From Medicago truncatula (lineage: Eukaryota; Streptophyta; Magnoliopsida; Fabales; Fabaceae), in the NCBI RefSeq assembly GCF_003473485.1, contig NC_053049.1, positions 11,098,001 through 11,162,000 on the forward strand: a stretch of 64,000 bases of DNA. Reading direction: 5' to 3'. The notes under the pieces were generated by a model. It was not told the origin of the DNA. It worked only from the letters and a program-made list of their open reading frames with translations, and made no database searches. Shown here piece after piece: positions 28,212-37,800 of the stretch; the first letter of the stretch is position 1; each line of letters opens with the position of its first letter. The position numbers and the translations under genes were made by a program.

Positions 28212-29560
28212 ATCGAGGTAAAATGAGAGATGGAGAGAGATGGAGATATGAACAGACTAGAAAGAGACATGGAGTTGAAGGAAGAATGAATGATAGAAAT
28301 GGTGAAAAGAATAATACATGCCTCTCAAAATACGTAAGACATAAAATCACTGGGAATTGAGTGGAAGCTAGAAAGAGCAGAGGTATTTATAGATGCACAC
28401 AGCACATTCCATTTGTATATGTTGCATTGGAAAATTGAAAACATTCAATGCTGATAATGGAGGAATACGAAGAGTGTGTAATTGTTGTTTAGAATACCTA
28501 GTTAAGGATCTTGAACTCAGACATACACATTCAATTCTTCATTAACTGTTGGCACAAAGGATGATTTAGCTTCTTATCAAACACAAAAGAGAATTTGAAT
28601 TTCAAAAATGACATTTATTGTTGTTTTAAGATGTAATTTCCCGCTCATAATTTAGGGTTAAGGGGTTGCATATCTTGTTTGCATTGTAGTTTAGGATTAG
28701 ATAATATAAGATATATGTCTAAACCACAATGCTTCTATATGACTTCTTGGCCACTTGGCAATGCCATTACTTCTTTTCAATTAGATATAAACTATATTAT
28801 TATCTGAATTTGATGATTCCAATTAAGATACGCTGAGATATCTTTTGCATTACTCCTTTTCAATAGGAAAAAATAACAAGCAGGAAAGTCAAACAAATGC
28901 AATAAAGGATGAAGCATTTGATGTTAACATGCCTTTTATATCATTCAATATATGGGAAATCTTACTTAAACCCTTAGCTTGAAAAGGGATTTTGGTAGTA
29001 ATGGCATGATAATCAACACGGGGTTTGTTGTTCACACTTACCTGCAAAATTAGCATGGAAAAGAGTGTTGTAAGTTGTAACCATGATGACTGAAGAGGCA
29101 AGTTGTCGTAATCACAAGATCAACAACAACATAAGCAAGGAAAAGATTATTGAGATTACAAGGCAACAACTTATGCATCAGTTTGCGCATACAGACGTGT
29201 AAATGTGAGGTATCAGCTTCAAAATTTACATATCCTCCGGATAAGTTTCCTCACAGATATATTCAAACCCCAAATAAATGAATTTAAAATACAGGTGCAA
29301 TAAGATAACTTAGCCTCAGTTTAAATACTGATGAAAATAACGTTCAGAGATAAGAGTAATGACAACATCAAAATCAGACCATGAAGAAGCATAACATGGT
29401 AATACATTTTTTTTTTCGTCGAATGGTAATGCATTGTTGAATCATTTGACCAATGTTATTCCACTAAATAAGAAGTAACAAACATATTGTTTGAAATACA
29501 TACACATACAACACTTCTTTCTTCCATGATGTATTCATATTCATATATTTAGTAACATAT

Positions 29561-30040
29561 TCCTATGAACGGTCAACAATGATCATGACACCATCGACAC
29601 CCCTGAAAAACTAAAAAACATTTGAAGAAAATGGAAGAAAAGAGGTGAAGTGAAGAATTAAGGTATTTGTTGAAAATGGAAGTCTATTTATAGTCTAAAA
29701 CAAGTCCTAGGTCATTAATACAGTCAATAAAAACGTGTTAGTGGTTGTAACCGTCCAAACCCACAATAATGACTCTGAATCTTTCCGAAGTTTACATTCC
29801 GGAATGTCCTTAGCCCTACAGGAAGTGCCAACTTTTCTCTCGTTCACCACCATTATCGCATTAATCCGAAAAATATATTCCGGAACACAGGTGTGCATTT
29901 CGGATTTTATATTCCGGAATGCATCAGTCATGGCCGGTGGTCTGCATCACACGTTTTTGTCGATGGTCAAGTAAAAAAAAACGTGGTAAAACGCGTTTTT
30001 TTACTACATTTATTGCCTCCCAACTGTTTTTGACCCACCC
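29561..30040. other. Unique segment between duplication copies with repeated ATTCCGGAAT palindromes
   Basis: ATTCCGGAAT occurs at 29796-29805 and 29911-29920, with close variants at about 29876 and after 30570. Open frames exist on both strands (29707-29974), but they overlap antisense and show no family. It directly precedes a TATA box and may be the promoter part of the unit at 30046-30480. Confidence 0.4.
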
Positions 30041-30045
30041 CTCCC

Positions 30046-30054
30046 TATAAATAG
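30046..30054 (+). promoter_or_regulatory. TATA box TATAAATAG
   Basis: A textbook plant TATA box in a C-rich setting (CCCTCCCTATAAATAGCC), 70 bp before an ATG in good context (ACCATGG) and followed by a CT-rich leader. Position and context suggest a real core promoter, either of a small gene or of an LTR. Confidence 0.5.
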
Positions 30055-30123
30055 CCTTCCAAACCTCACCATTTTTCACACCATCCTCTCCCACCCTCTC
30101 CTCCTCTTCTTCCTTCTACAACC

Positions 30124-30237
30124 ATGGTTTTTCATCGTTGGCCTTTCATAGATAAGGGCCTCGTTGAAAACTTTCAGGGTTTGTATGAACGGCCAATGAG
30201 GATGGAACCGTGCTGCAACGAAGTGCGGTTCATCTGA
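30124..30237 (+). CDS. Orphan 37-aa ORF in a transcription-unit-like setting
   Basis: The ORF encodes 37 residues beginning MVFHRWPFIDKG and ending CCNEVRFI. It follows a strong TATA box and CT-rich leader and starts in ACCATGG context. About 235 bp after the stop lies AATAAAA (near 30475) in a T-rich setting, resembling a poly(A) signal. No family recognised. The unit has no counterpart in either duplication copy. An equally good reading is the U3-R part of an LTR or a gene-fragment-bearing element, because only a short ORF is present. It is the most gene-like unexplained segment between 29 and 32 kb. Confidence 0.3.
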   Translation: MVFHRWPFIDKGLVENFQGLYERPMRMEPCCNEVRFI

Positions 30238-30479
30238 GGGTCATGTGGGTCAGTGTGGTTCTTAACTTGGCCTGTCTGAGCGTAAGTTTGAGCACCCCCA
30301 TCTCCTTCGGGGGCATTGTTTTCTTCTTTCCGCCCTCCTCTGTCCCATCACATACCAGTGGTTAGGCTCTTAGGAGATTAGAATTAGGCTCATAGGAGAT
30401 TAGAAATAGATTTAGGATCTTATGTAATAAGCTTAAAAAGCTTGAAAATTATTGTATTGTATTGTTCATATATTAATAA

Positions 30480-31919
30480 AATGAGTTGTTTTTATGTTTT
30501 TGTCATTTTATTTCTGTTTTTTTATTTTACGAATTTTGAAGATTAAAATTGCAAAAGTTCTGGTAAAATATTATTCTGGATTTTCAAATCCGGAAACATC
30601 TGCAGAATTCTAACAATGCAATCTAGAAAACGAAATCCGGACCAGGGAAAAAATTGGAAAAAAATAGGGCGCGCGAGGAAAGATATAGGGTGGGAAAAGT
30701 AATAGTCTTGATGTTAAAGGTGTTGAGAATTGTTTTTCTCTCATATGTTTACTCATTCACGTCCTAAGTGAATTAACTCACTAAAAGATACACGAGATAT
30801 ACACCTATTTGAGTTACTCACGCTCTACTATTTTGACGGTAATGAACAAAAACATACGAGAGAAGATCAATTATCTTAGATGCTCATGGTTTATAGTGGG
30901 CCACGAAAAGTCTTTTATCAACCAACGAAATTGAAATAAAAATTCCAGCTCTTCTTCGTTCTTCTAAGAACACAATCAAGTCATCATCGTTATCTTTGAA
31001 TTATTCAAGCTAAGTTAGCTTTGCTCACGATCTCATAACAATACATGCAACTTCATTTTCGTTAATAACGCCGATGTTTGGCAACTTCCATTCACTCAAC
31101 AATCTCTTCAATAAGCATTTATAAAAAAAATAGAAGCAAATCACGGTCATTTGTTTAAACAAACATTAATTAAACTTGTATCAATAAAATAAAAAATCAA
31201 TTTGATGTCAAATGAGAATTGGTGGAGTTAGAAAAAATTTAAACAACTGTTGGAACATATAATTTTTCTTTGGTGAATTAACATGCTTATAAGTTAGGGT
31301 CTTGTTAACAAGTGCCCCAGATGCACTCTTTATGCATACCAAAACAAGCAATTATTCTTTAAAAAATTCAAACTTTTCGATTTCCTATACATTAATTATA
31401 TATATTTTTAAAAATAGTTGCTACTTATAGTCCTTAACGAGTGTCCCGTGGAGGTACTCGTTAACATTTCTCTATAAGTTATCATGGAACATTTGTAAAC
31501 TAAAAAAAAAAAAAAAACTATCATGCGATGCATTGAATGCATAATTTTTCATAAAAATTTACTATTTAGAGTTCTTAAAAAGTGTCATTACGACACTCGT
31601 TAGCATTTCTCAAAAATTTAAACATTAATTGAAAATGTCCTTAAAAATAATTAATAGCAAATGTGGTCAAAACTTTTTTTTTTTAAGAAAAAAAAAAGTT
31701 TTAAACATCATCAATAAGAAAAAAGTTAGATATTAAAAAAAATCATTTATGTGTAAATGGGTGAGGAGCATATTTGATTTCATAAAAACATGGGGCGTAT
31801 TAGTAAAATTGTTAATACTATTAAACATTAGTTTTTGTAATCATTGAAAAAGCAAATAAAATAAAAACAACTTGTTTGACTGTCACGTGGAGGTACCCTT
31901 AGGAATGGCCTAACTTTCC
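30480..31919. other. AT-rich spacer between duplication copies
   Basis: No gene. Around 31300-31475 inverted GTTAAC-containing motifs (GGTCTTGTTAACAAGTGCCC ... GAGTGTCCC...CTCGTTAACATTTCTC) suggest an old MITE. A diverged piece (ACACTCGTTAGCATTTCTC) repeats at about 31600. Confidence 0.45.
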
Positions 31920-32139
31920 CTCGGCTAAGAGATTCCTTGCATAAAGTTTAATCGTCTATTTATCGAAATCGGCTAACAAGATAATTACTTTTAGGTGTAA
32001 ACAAATGTTCTCATGCGTTGTATTATCTGTTGTTCCTTGAGAAATGAGATGATGGGATGTAAGTATCAGAGCCGTACATGAACAATGTCATCATTGCACC
32101 GTAAAATAGGAAACTAGCGGTTATAACCTATTATCCGGC

Positions 32140-32400
32140 TTTCATCATTTTGCCAACCTTTTAGTGGATATTCATGACTTGTTGGCGAAAGAGTGGAACA
32201 TTACATTGCATCATAGTCCTTGCGAAGGGAATCGATGTATAAATATTTTAGCAAAGCTTGGAGCAAATGGGATAAACCTTTGGTCATTGTTCATGAACCT
32301 CTCTATTGTCTTTCCACAGTTATGCTTACGGATGCTTTTGGAGTGTCTTTTTGAGGGACTAATTTTTTTTTTTCGTGTTCCATTTTTTCCCCTTTCCTAT
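32140..32400 (+). pseudogene. LINE RNase H C-terminal relic (copy B)
   Basis: Reads NITLHHSPCEGNRCINILAK, the same RNase H tail as in copy A at 22890-23102, with a catalytic-type Asp replaced by Asn (CINIL versus CVDLL). It is followed by the same T-rich tail. Part of the segmental duplication, not an independent insertion. Confidence 0.7.
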
Positions 32401-32886
32401 AAAAAAAGAATTTGGTGAAGAAATAAGTAAAGTCTGAAAAAAAAAAAATTCGTTACAAACACGGTTTGAACTCAGATTCTTTCGAATGATTCGTCTTTAA
32501 CTGAAACTCATTAACCATTTTGGTTTAACAATTTCAGAATTTAATCTATTGTTTGATAAATCAGCCTTAATTCTGTAGTTAAAATGAAATTTAAATAGAA
32601 GCAATTATTTATCACTTTTGAATGTCCTTTTCATTTATTTTCAATCAACAACTTTTGATATAATTAAACTGAGTTTAATAAATAGGTACTATCTTTTTTG
32701 GGACACAAATAAATATGTACTATCTTTTTCTTTGACACAAATAAATATGTACTATCATTAGTGTAAAATGTTATATTATCATCTAATTATATCTCACACA
32801 AAGTGATGATATATGATTAGATGGTAGCGAAAAACTTTTATGATTTAGTAGAAATTCCATTACAATCATTAAACAAAGATCTCTTT

Positions 32887-34115
32887 GCCAGAAGGTGCTG
32901 AAGCAACTATAGACATTCCATTTGATAAGATTCAGTACTTAGAACAAGCTAATATAATGCGATTATAATCCTCATTGGATAGTAGATATTGCAAAAGAGT
33001 TTCATGTAAAGCGAATATAATATTCTGTTGTCTCGGCCGCAACATTAGTATTCCTTGGACCACCAAGTAATACAATGAAAGCTCGCTTCTCGCCAGAGAG
33101 TTTAACATCGCCACCCAAATGGGTGACGGAAACATCATCGGTTGCTTATACCAGAAATGAGGCAATTGCATTTTCTAAGAGTGTCCATCAAAACAATGCT
33201 TCTGAGGTTAGTGGCATTGACAGGCTTGTCAAGGTAATTGATGCTGCTAAAGCTGTAATATGTTGCAGTTGCTATGACATTGAAGGTGAATATCTGAATC
33301 TATACAAGAAACTAGTTGGGAAGCATGTGATTCCTATAGGTTTGTTGGTTGTAGAGATGCCACATAGAGGAATTTTTGATGGATCGTGATCAATAATAGG
33401 ATCAAGATCAGAGACTACGATGTTTGAGTGGCTTGATAAGCAAGCAGCAAAATCGGTTTTTTTTGTAGGGTTTGGGAGTGAATGCAAATTGAGCAAGAAA
33501 CAAGTTTTTGAAATAGCTTAATGATGAAGATTTTCTACCTATTGGTTTCTATTAGAGATATATGTTAGATACTAGTTAGCATTTGTCAAGTAGTAGTATA
33601 TATAGAAGTAACTACCTCATTAGAAGGTATCTCTTATCATTTTAATATTCACTTTTATCATTAATAGAAATATTCTCCGAGTTTTTTCTCATTCTTTCAT
33701 TGGATATCATGTTTCCTAACAGTTTCAATGAAGGAGAAGTGATAGAGGACTTGTTTGCATGGGATGGATACCACAAGAGATATTAGCACATTCACATATT
33801 GGTGGATCATTGTTTCATTCTAGATGGGGTTCAACAATTGAAACATTGCAATTTGGAAAAACCTTGTTGTGTTACCATTCATTGTTGATCAGCCTCTCAA
33901 TGCAAAGCTTTTGGTGGAAAAGGGTTTGACTATTGAAGTTAAAAGAAATGAAGATGGAACATTCACTAGAAATGAAATCACTAAATCACTTAGACAAGCA
34001 ATGGTGTTGGAGGAAGGAGAGGAGCTCAGAGTTAAGACAAGATAAGCTGCTGCAATTGTTGGAAACTTGAAGCTGCATCAGGATCATTACATAGCAGCAT
34101 TTGTCCAAAAAACAA
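32887..34115 (+). pseudogene. UGT91-like glycosyltransferase pseudogene (copy B)
   Basis: N-terminus missing. It starts near LPEGAEATIDIPFDKIQY, has a small deletion, then NPHWIVDIAKEFHVK. A readable block at 33075-33389 includes FSPESLTSPPKWVTE and GEYLNLYKKLVGKHVIPIGL. A stop after DGS follows, then MFEWLDKQAAKSVFFVGFGS. After an inserted LTR-like piece, the donor-binding PSPG box appears as GWIPQEILAHSHIGGSLFHS with R-W-G-S in place of the usual C/G-W-(N/G)-S, followed by LPFIVDQPLNAKLLVEKGL and a tail KLHQDHYIAAFVQ. Several frameshifts and stops. Not functional. Copies A and B retain complementary halves of the same gene. Confidence 0.88.
33563..33721 (+). mobile_element. LTR-like insertion in the UGT pseudogene
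   Basis: Begins TGTTAG and ends CTAACA, with a TATA-like TAGTATATATAG inside, 159 bp, lying exactly where the UGT reading is interrupted. Alternatively it ends at TTTCA (33700), because TTGGATATCATG after it resembles a degraded tRNA-iMet primer binding site of a Copia element. No target duplication was found. Confidence 0.4.
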
Positions 34116-34429
34116 AAAGGTTAGAGAAAAGTGGCAGGGAGGTCTCTTTTTGTTTTTTGGTCAGAGAAAGTTTCTTTTGGAGTTACATTTTGAATGATAG
34201 TGGTGGTGTTAATTATAAATTTAAAGGTTTGATTATGTGGTTTTTGTTGAAGTTGAAATGATGAATTTTTGAAAGAACAAAAAAAACAATGAAGATGATG
34301 AAGATTGATGAAGGTTGTATGAAGATGAAGATGAGGGAAGAAGATGAAGAAAAGTAAAATAAATCAGGTGTTGGTGATACACAGTTAGATCTGATAGACC
34401 TCATTTATCCAAAGGTCTCCTTTTTTTTG

Positions 34430-34570
34430 AGGTTAAAATGAATGAAATAGGACCAAATTGAATGATGGAAAGAAGATAAAGGACCAATTTGGAACGTTTA
34501 ATAGTTAGAGGACCAAATTGAAAACAGAAAATAAGTTAAGGGATCAAATGATGTATTAAGCCTTGTATCT
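34430..34570. repeat. Terminal fragment of a TE with AGGACCAAATTG motifs
   Basis: GACCAAATTGAATGATGG, GGACCAATTTGGAACG and GAGGACCAAATTG recur about 45 bp apart and end GATGTATTAAGCCTTG. This resembles the right terminus of common legume elements that end in ...ATTAAGCC. No left end was identified. Confidence 0.4.
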
Positions 34571-34872
34571 CCTACGGATCAACTACCACATACATTCAAA
34601 GGCTTCCTGAACTCCAACTTTAACTCATCTGGTAGACTTTGTGCTCACATAACTTGCTCATAACTGTATAACTTTTTATATCATTCAGTAAATCAAAATA
34701 AAAAAATTTGAAGCCAAATGATATCCAACTAAACAGATCCAACTGACGTTAGAAAATTGCTTTGGCTGCAAATGATGCCTACTTAATATATCTGCAGACT
34801 TTGTACATTTTAAAACTAAAGCTTAACACATCTTGACATCAAGCATCCAAAAAATTGTCCTTGTGTTGTATG

Positions 34873-37800
34873 TTACTTAGTGTCATTCCATGTGCTTCCA
34901 AGAGCAACACCATGATTCTTAATGATCTGAACTGCTTGCAGGAGAATATCTTGTTCTGCAGAGTACAGCTCATCTTTGCGCTGAAAGAAAGAATAATATG
35001 AGAAAAACAAGAGAGTTAAAAAGATGTACAGCCAAATATGTGGAATTAAAGGATAAAGATGTATGACATAAACAAACCAGTGCATATAACAGGACTACAT
35101 AGCAAAGTGCAAAACATAGAAAACATGATGGTGGACCTTTGCTCAAAAAGCAATAAACACAACAATTAACTTTTTAGGTTTTTCCGTATTAGGTAAAGTC
35201 GGACATGTAGAGCAATCACTGTTATAAAATTCTTGCTATATATTAGGTCCTAAAATAGACTATTTACCTCTAATTTTTTTTTTAAATGGTTTAGTCTACT
35301 GTTTCCATGGTCTCCCTCAACCTTTAATTATTGGACTATTTTCTATCATGTTAAAAATCTAGGGTTTCAATAGCATAGGGCCCAATAGAAACTTAAAGGG
35401 CCCAATAGCATTGGCCCAATAACTTACTATCTAACACTTCCCCTCAAACTCATGATGCAACAACATGAAACATCGAGAGTTTGTCAAACAACAAAAAAAA
35501 GAAAAAACATTAAATAATATAAACGTTCACATATCGTCAACCCTCAATACTGTGCTTCTAATAGTTTTCTATATATATGTCTAAACCACAATGCTTCTAT
35601 GCCTTCTTGGCCACTTGGCAATGCCATTACTTCTACGTGATGCTTTTCAATTAGATAAACTATATTATCATCTGAATTTGATGATTCCAAATTAAGATAC
35701 AGTGAGATATTTTTTGCATTACTCCTTTTCAATAGAAAAAAATAACAAGCAGGAAAGCCAAACAAATGCAATAAAGGATGAAGCAAAGAAAATTGAAAGA
35801 AAATTATATCTCTGTTGTTTACTTTCTGACTAGCACACCCCGGAGGTAATAGGTTGGTGTTTCAAATATCAATATGCTTGTACGTCAAATCTTTTATAAA
35901 GTAATTCAAGAATAATTATTCCCAAAGCATTTTAAAAACAAACGAATCATTGAGTCGTTTAGTGTGAAGCAAGCATAATATGGATAAAAATTAATTCAGA
36001 GACTCAGATGAGTGGCGTACCATGTTCTTGAGGTTGTATCCAAGAGTCAATTCTGCATATTTACTTTCTATGCGTGACAAGAAACAGCAGGGAACATCTT
36101 TTTCTAAGAAAACTTTTGCATTTGATGTTAACATGCCTTTTACATCATTCGCTATATGGGGAATCTTACTGAAATCCTCAGTTTGAAGAGGGATTTTGGT
36201 AAGAATGGCACGATATTCGGCACGGGACTTGTTCACAATTACCTACAAAGTTAGCATGGAAAAGAGGGTCGTAAGTTGTAACCATGATGACTGAAGCAGC
36301 AAGTTGTCACAACCATAAGATCAACAGCTTAAGCAAGGAACAGATTATTGAGATTATAAGGCAACAACTTATGCATCAGTTTGTGCATACAAATGTGTAA
36401 ATGTGAGGTATCGGCTTGAAAATGTACATATCCTATGGAGAAGCTTCCTCACGGATATATTCAAACTCCATATAAATGAATTATAAAATGAATTTAAAAT
36501 ACAAGTGCAATCAAGCCAATCAGATAACTTGGCCTCAGTTTGAAAACTGAAGAAAGAACTTCAGAGACAAATGTAAAGAAAGACGACATTAAAATCAGAG
36601 CATGAAGGAGCATAACATGGTAATGCATTTTTTAATCATTTGACCAATGTTATTCCACTAAATAAAAAGTAACAAATATATTGTATGAAATACATACAAA
36701 TACAACACTTCTTTCTTCCATGATGTATCCATATTCATCTATTTACTAACATACAAATTATGATTTAAAAAACACCAAGGAGAAGAAGGATCCCTGCAAT
36801 CTAGTAAGATGGAACAACAAATTTATACATAAATTTAAGTACAAGATTATAAGAAGCCTGCTCAAAATATTGCTTCGAAAGTCAAACAACAGAACTATAA
36901 CTCGATGAGGCATTTTGCAACAAGTTGTATTTCTATTTTGCTTGGAGAATAGAGAATACTCTAGGTCTAAATACTAGATTCAACTATGCACAACAGACAT
37001 GCAGTGGGCATTTTGCAACAAGTTAAGTTGTATTTCTATTTTTGTATGATAAATTTGTACCAGAGAACAACATGATTGATTTGGAATGTTTGAGCGTTCA
37101 GAACAGATAAGGCTCTTTCAAACTCAATGCATATATACAGTCAGAGTCGATTAAAAAAAAATATATATATATACAGTCAGAGAAAGAAAGAAGCAAAGCA
37201 ATAAAGTAGGACTTTCTAAATTGTGGGACCTACTTCTCTGTTTTGCTGAAGCGACTGCAGGAAAGTGAGCCTGTTCAGAATCCCTAAACAAAAAAGGAGG
37301 TGAAAAGGAAGGCCTACCTGGCTAGAAAAAAATGAGTTCGGCACAATGATTGGGAACTTCTCGGGGCTTAGCAATGATGTGCTAGTAAGACCAATTTCCA
37401 CCACTTGACCCTCTATCGATCCAGCCTGCAGTTTACACAATTTCTCAGACACATTCAAGAAATATCACATCTTTATTGAAGCATAGAGCTCGCCAAATAT
37501 TCCAAAATTTCCGAATTTCATAAAATTCTGTTTGCATATCACTGATAGTCTGATAGTGTCATCTCCTAGTAATAAATCTGTTGGTATTCTCCAAATTTTA
37601 TTTTACTTAATTAAAAAAAACCTTACCTAACGTTGTTCTAATTTTGGCCCCTTTAATGTTTTAACCCTACTCTACCCCTTGGATGTACATGCAATATCTA
37701 TTTATGCACTGCATACTAGTTTTATGATACAAAATCTACACTTAGAACAAGGCACTAATAATGAGTATAATATGATTGTTACCCCTGAATGTAACAAATA

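Larger units (their letters stand above)
25372..28711 (-). mobile_element. Non-autonomous Helitron, 3.34 kb
   Basis: Read on the minus strand, the element starts TCTTATATTATCTAATCC after an A (28712) and ends with an 8-bp-stem hairpin ACCCGTGC-GGCA-GCACGGGT, a 7-nt spacer and CTAG, followed by T. A TC start, hairpin plus CTRR end, and insertion between A and T without target duplication define Helitrons. The empty site is preserved in copy B at about 35567-35575 (TTTTCTATATATATGTCTAA), so both ends are confirmed by comparison. No Rep/helicase frame is seen, so it is non-autonomous. The interior carries a GC-richer, exon-like stretch near the 5' end. Confidence 0.88.
24690..29041 (-). pseudogene. 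Truncated MSL1 pseudogene (copy A)
   Basis: Two exon remnants on the minus strand match the intact gene at 34873-40123. Around 24690-24776 is the last exon (RKDE..., AIQII, NHGV, NDT), with a deletion of about 25 nt that shifts the frame. At 28912-29041 is the first half of exon 5 (VNNKPRVDYHAITTKIPFQA, then GMLTSNA). The second half of that exon is deleted, exons 1-4 are absent, and a Helitron sits in the intron between. Hence a dead partial duplicate. Confidence 0.85.
22481..29560 (+). repeat. Segmental duplication, copy A
   Basis: Begins at CCTCGGCAAAG and runs in the same order and orientation as 31920-36765 (copy B): GTTTAATCG...ATCGGCTAACA...GGTGTAAACAAATG, LINE RNase H debris, GAATGATTCGTCTTTAACTG, the UGT fragment with GACATTCCAT, then the MSL1 3' region from GCAGACTTTGTACATTTTAA onward. 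Copy A is interrupted by the Helitron (25372-28711) and has lost about 330 bp after AAAGGATGAA relative to copy B. Similarity fades near 29560. Confidence 0.85.
31920..36765 (+). repeat. Segmental duplication, copy B
   Basis: Direct-orientation partner of copy A (22481-29560), starting CCTCGGCTAAG and continuing through LINE debris, the UGT pseudogene and exons 6 and 5 of MSL1. It continues without a break into the intact MSL1 gene, so copy B is the likely source locus. Its RNase H segment has lost about 150 bp present in copy A (junction TTATCCGG|CTTTCATC), so each copy decayed on its own. Confidence 0.85.

Noticed and set aside
28142..28360. Plus-strand 72-aa ORF in the Helitron
   Set aside because: Overlaps the better minus-strand exon-like frame; purine-rich with no family.
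22481..32400. Two independent LINE insertions
   Set aside because: Flanking non-LINE sequence is also shared in the same order, so it is one insertion copied by segmental duplication.
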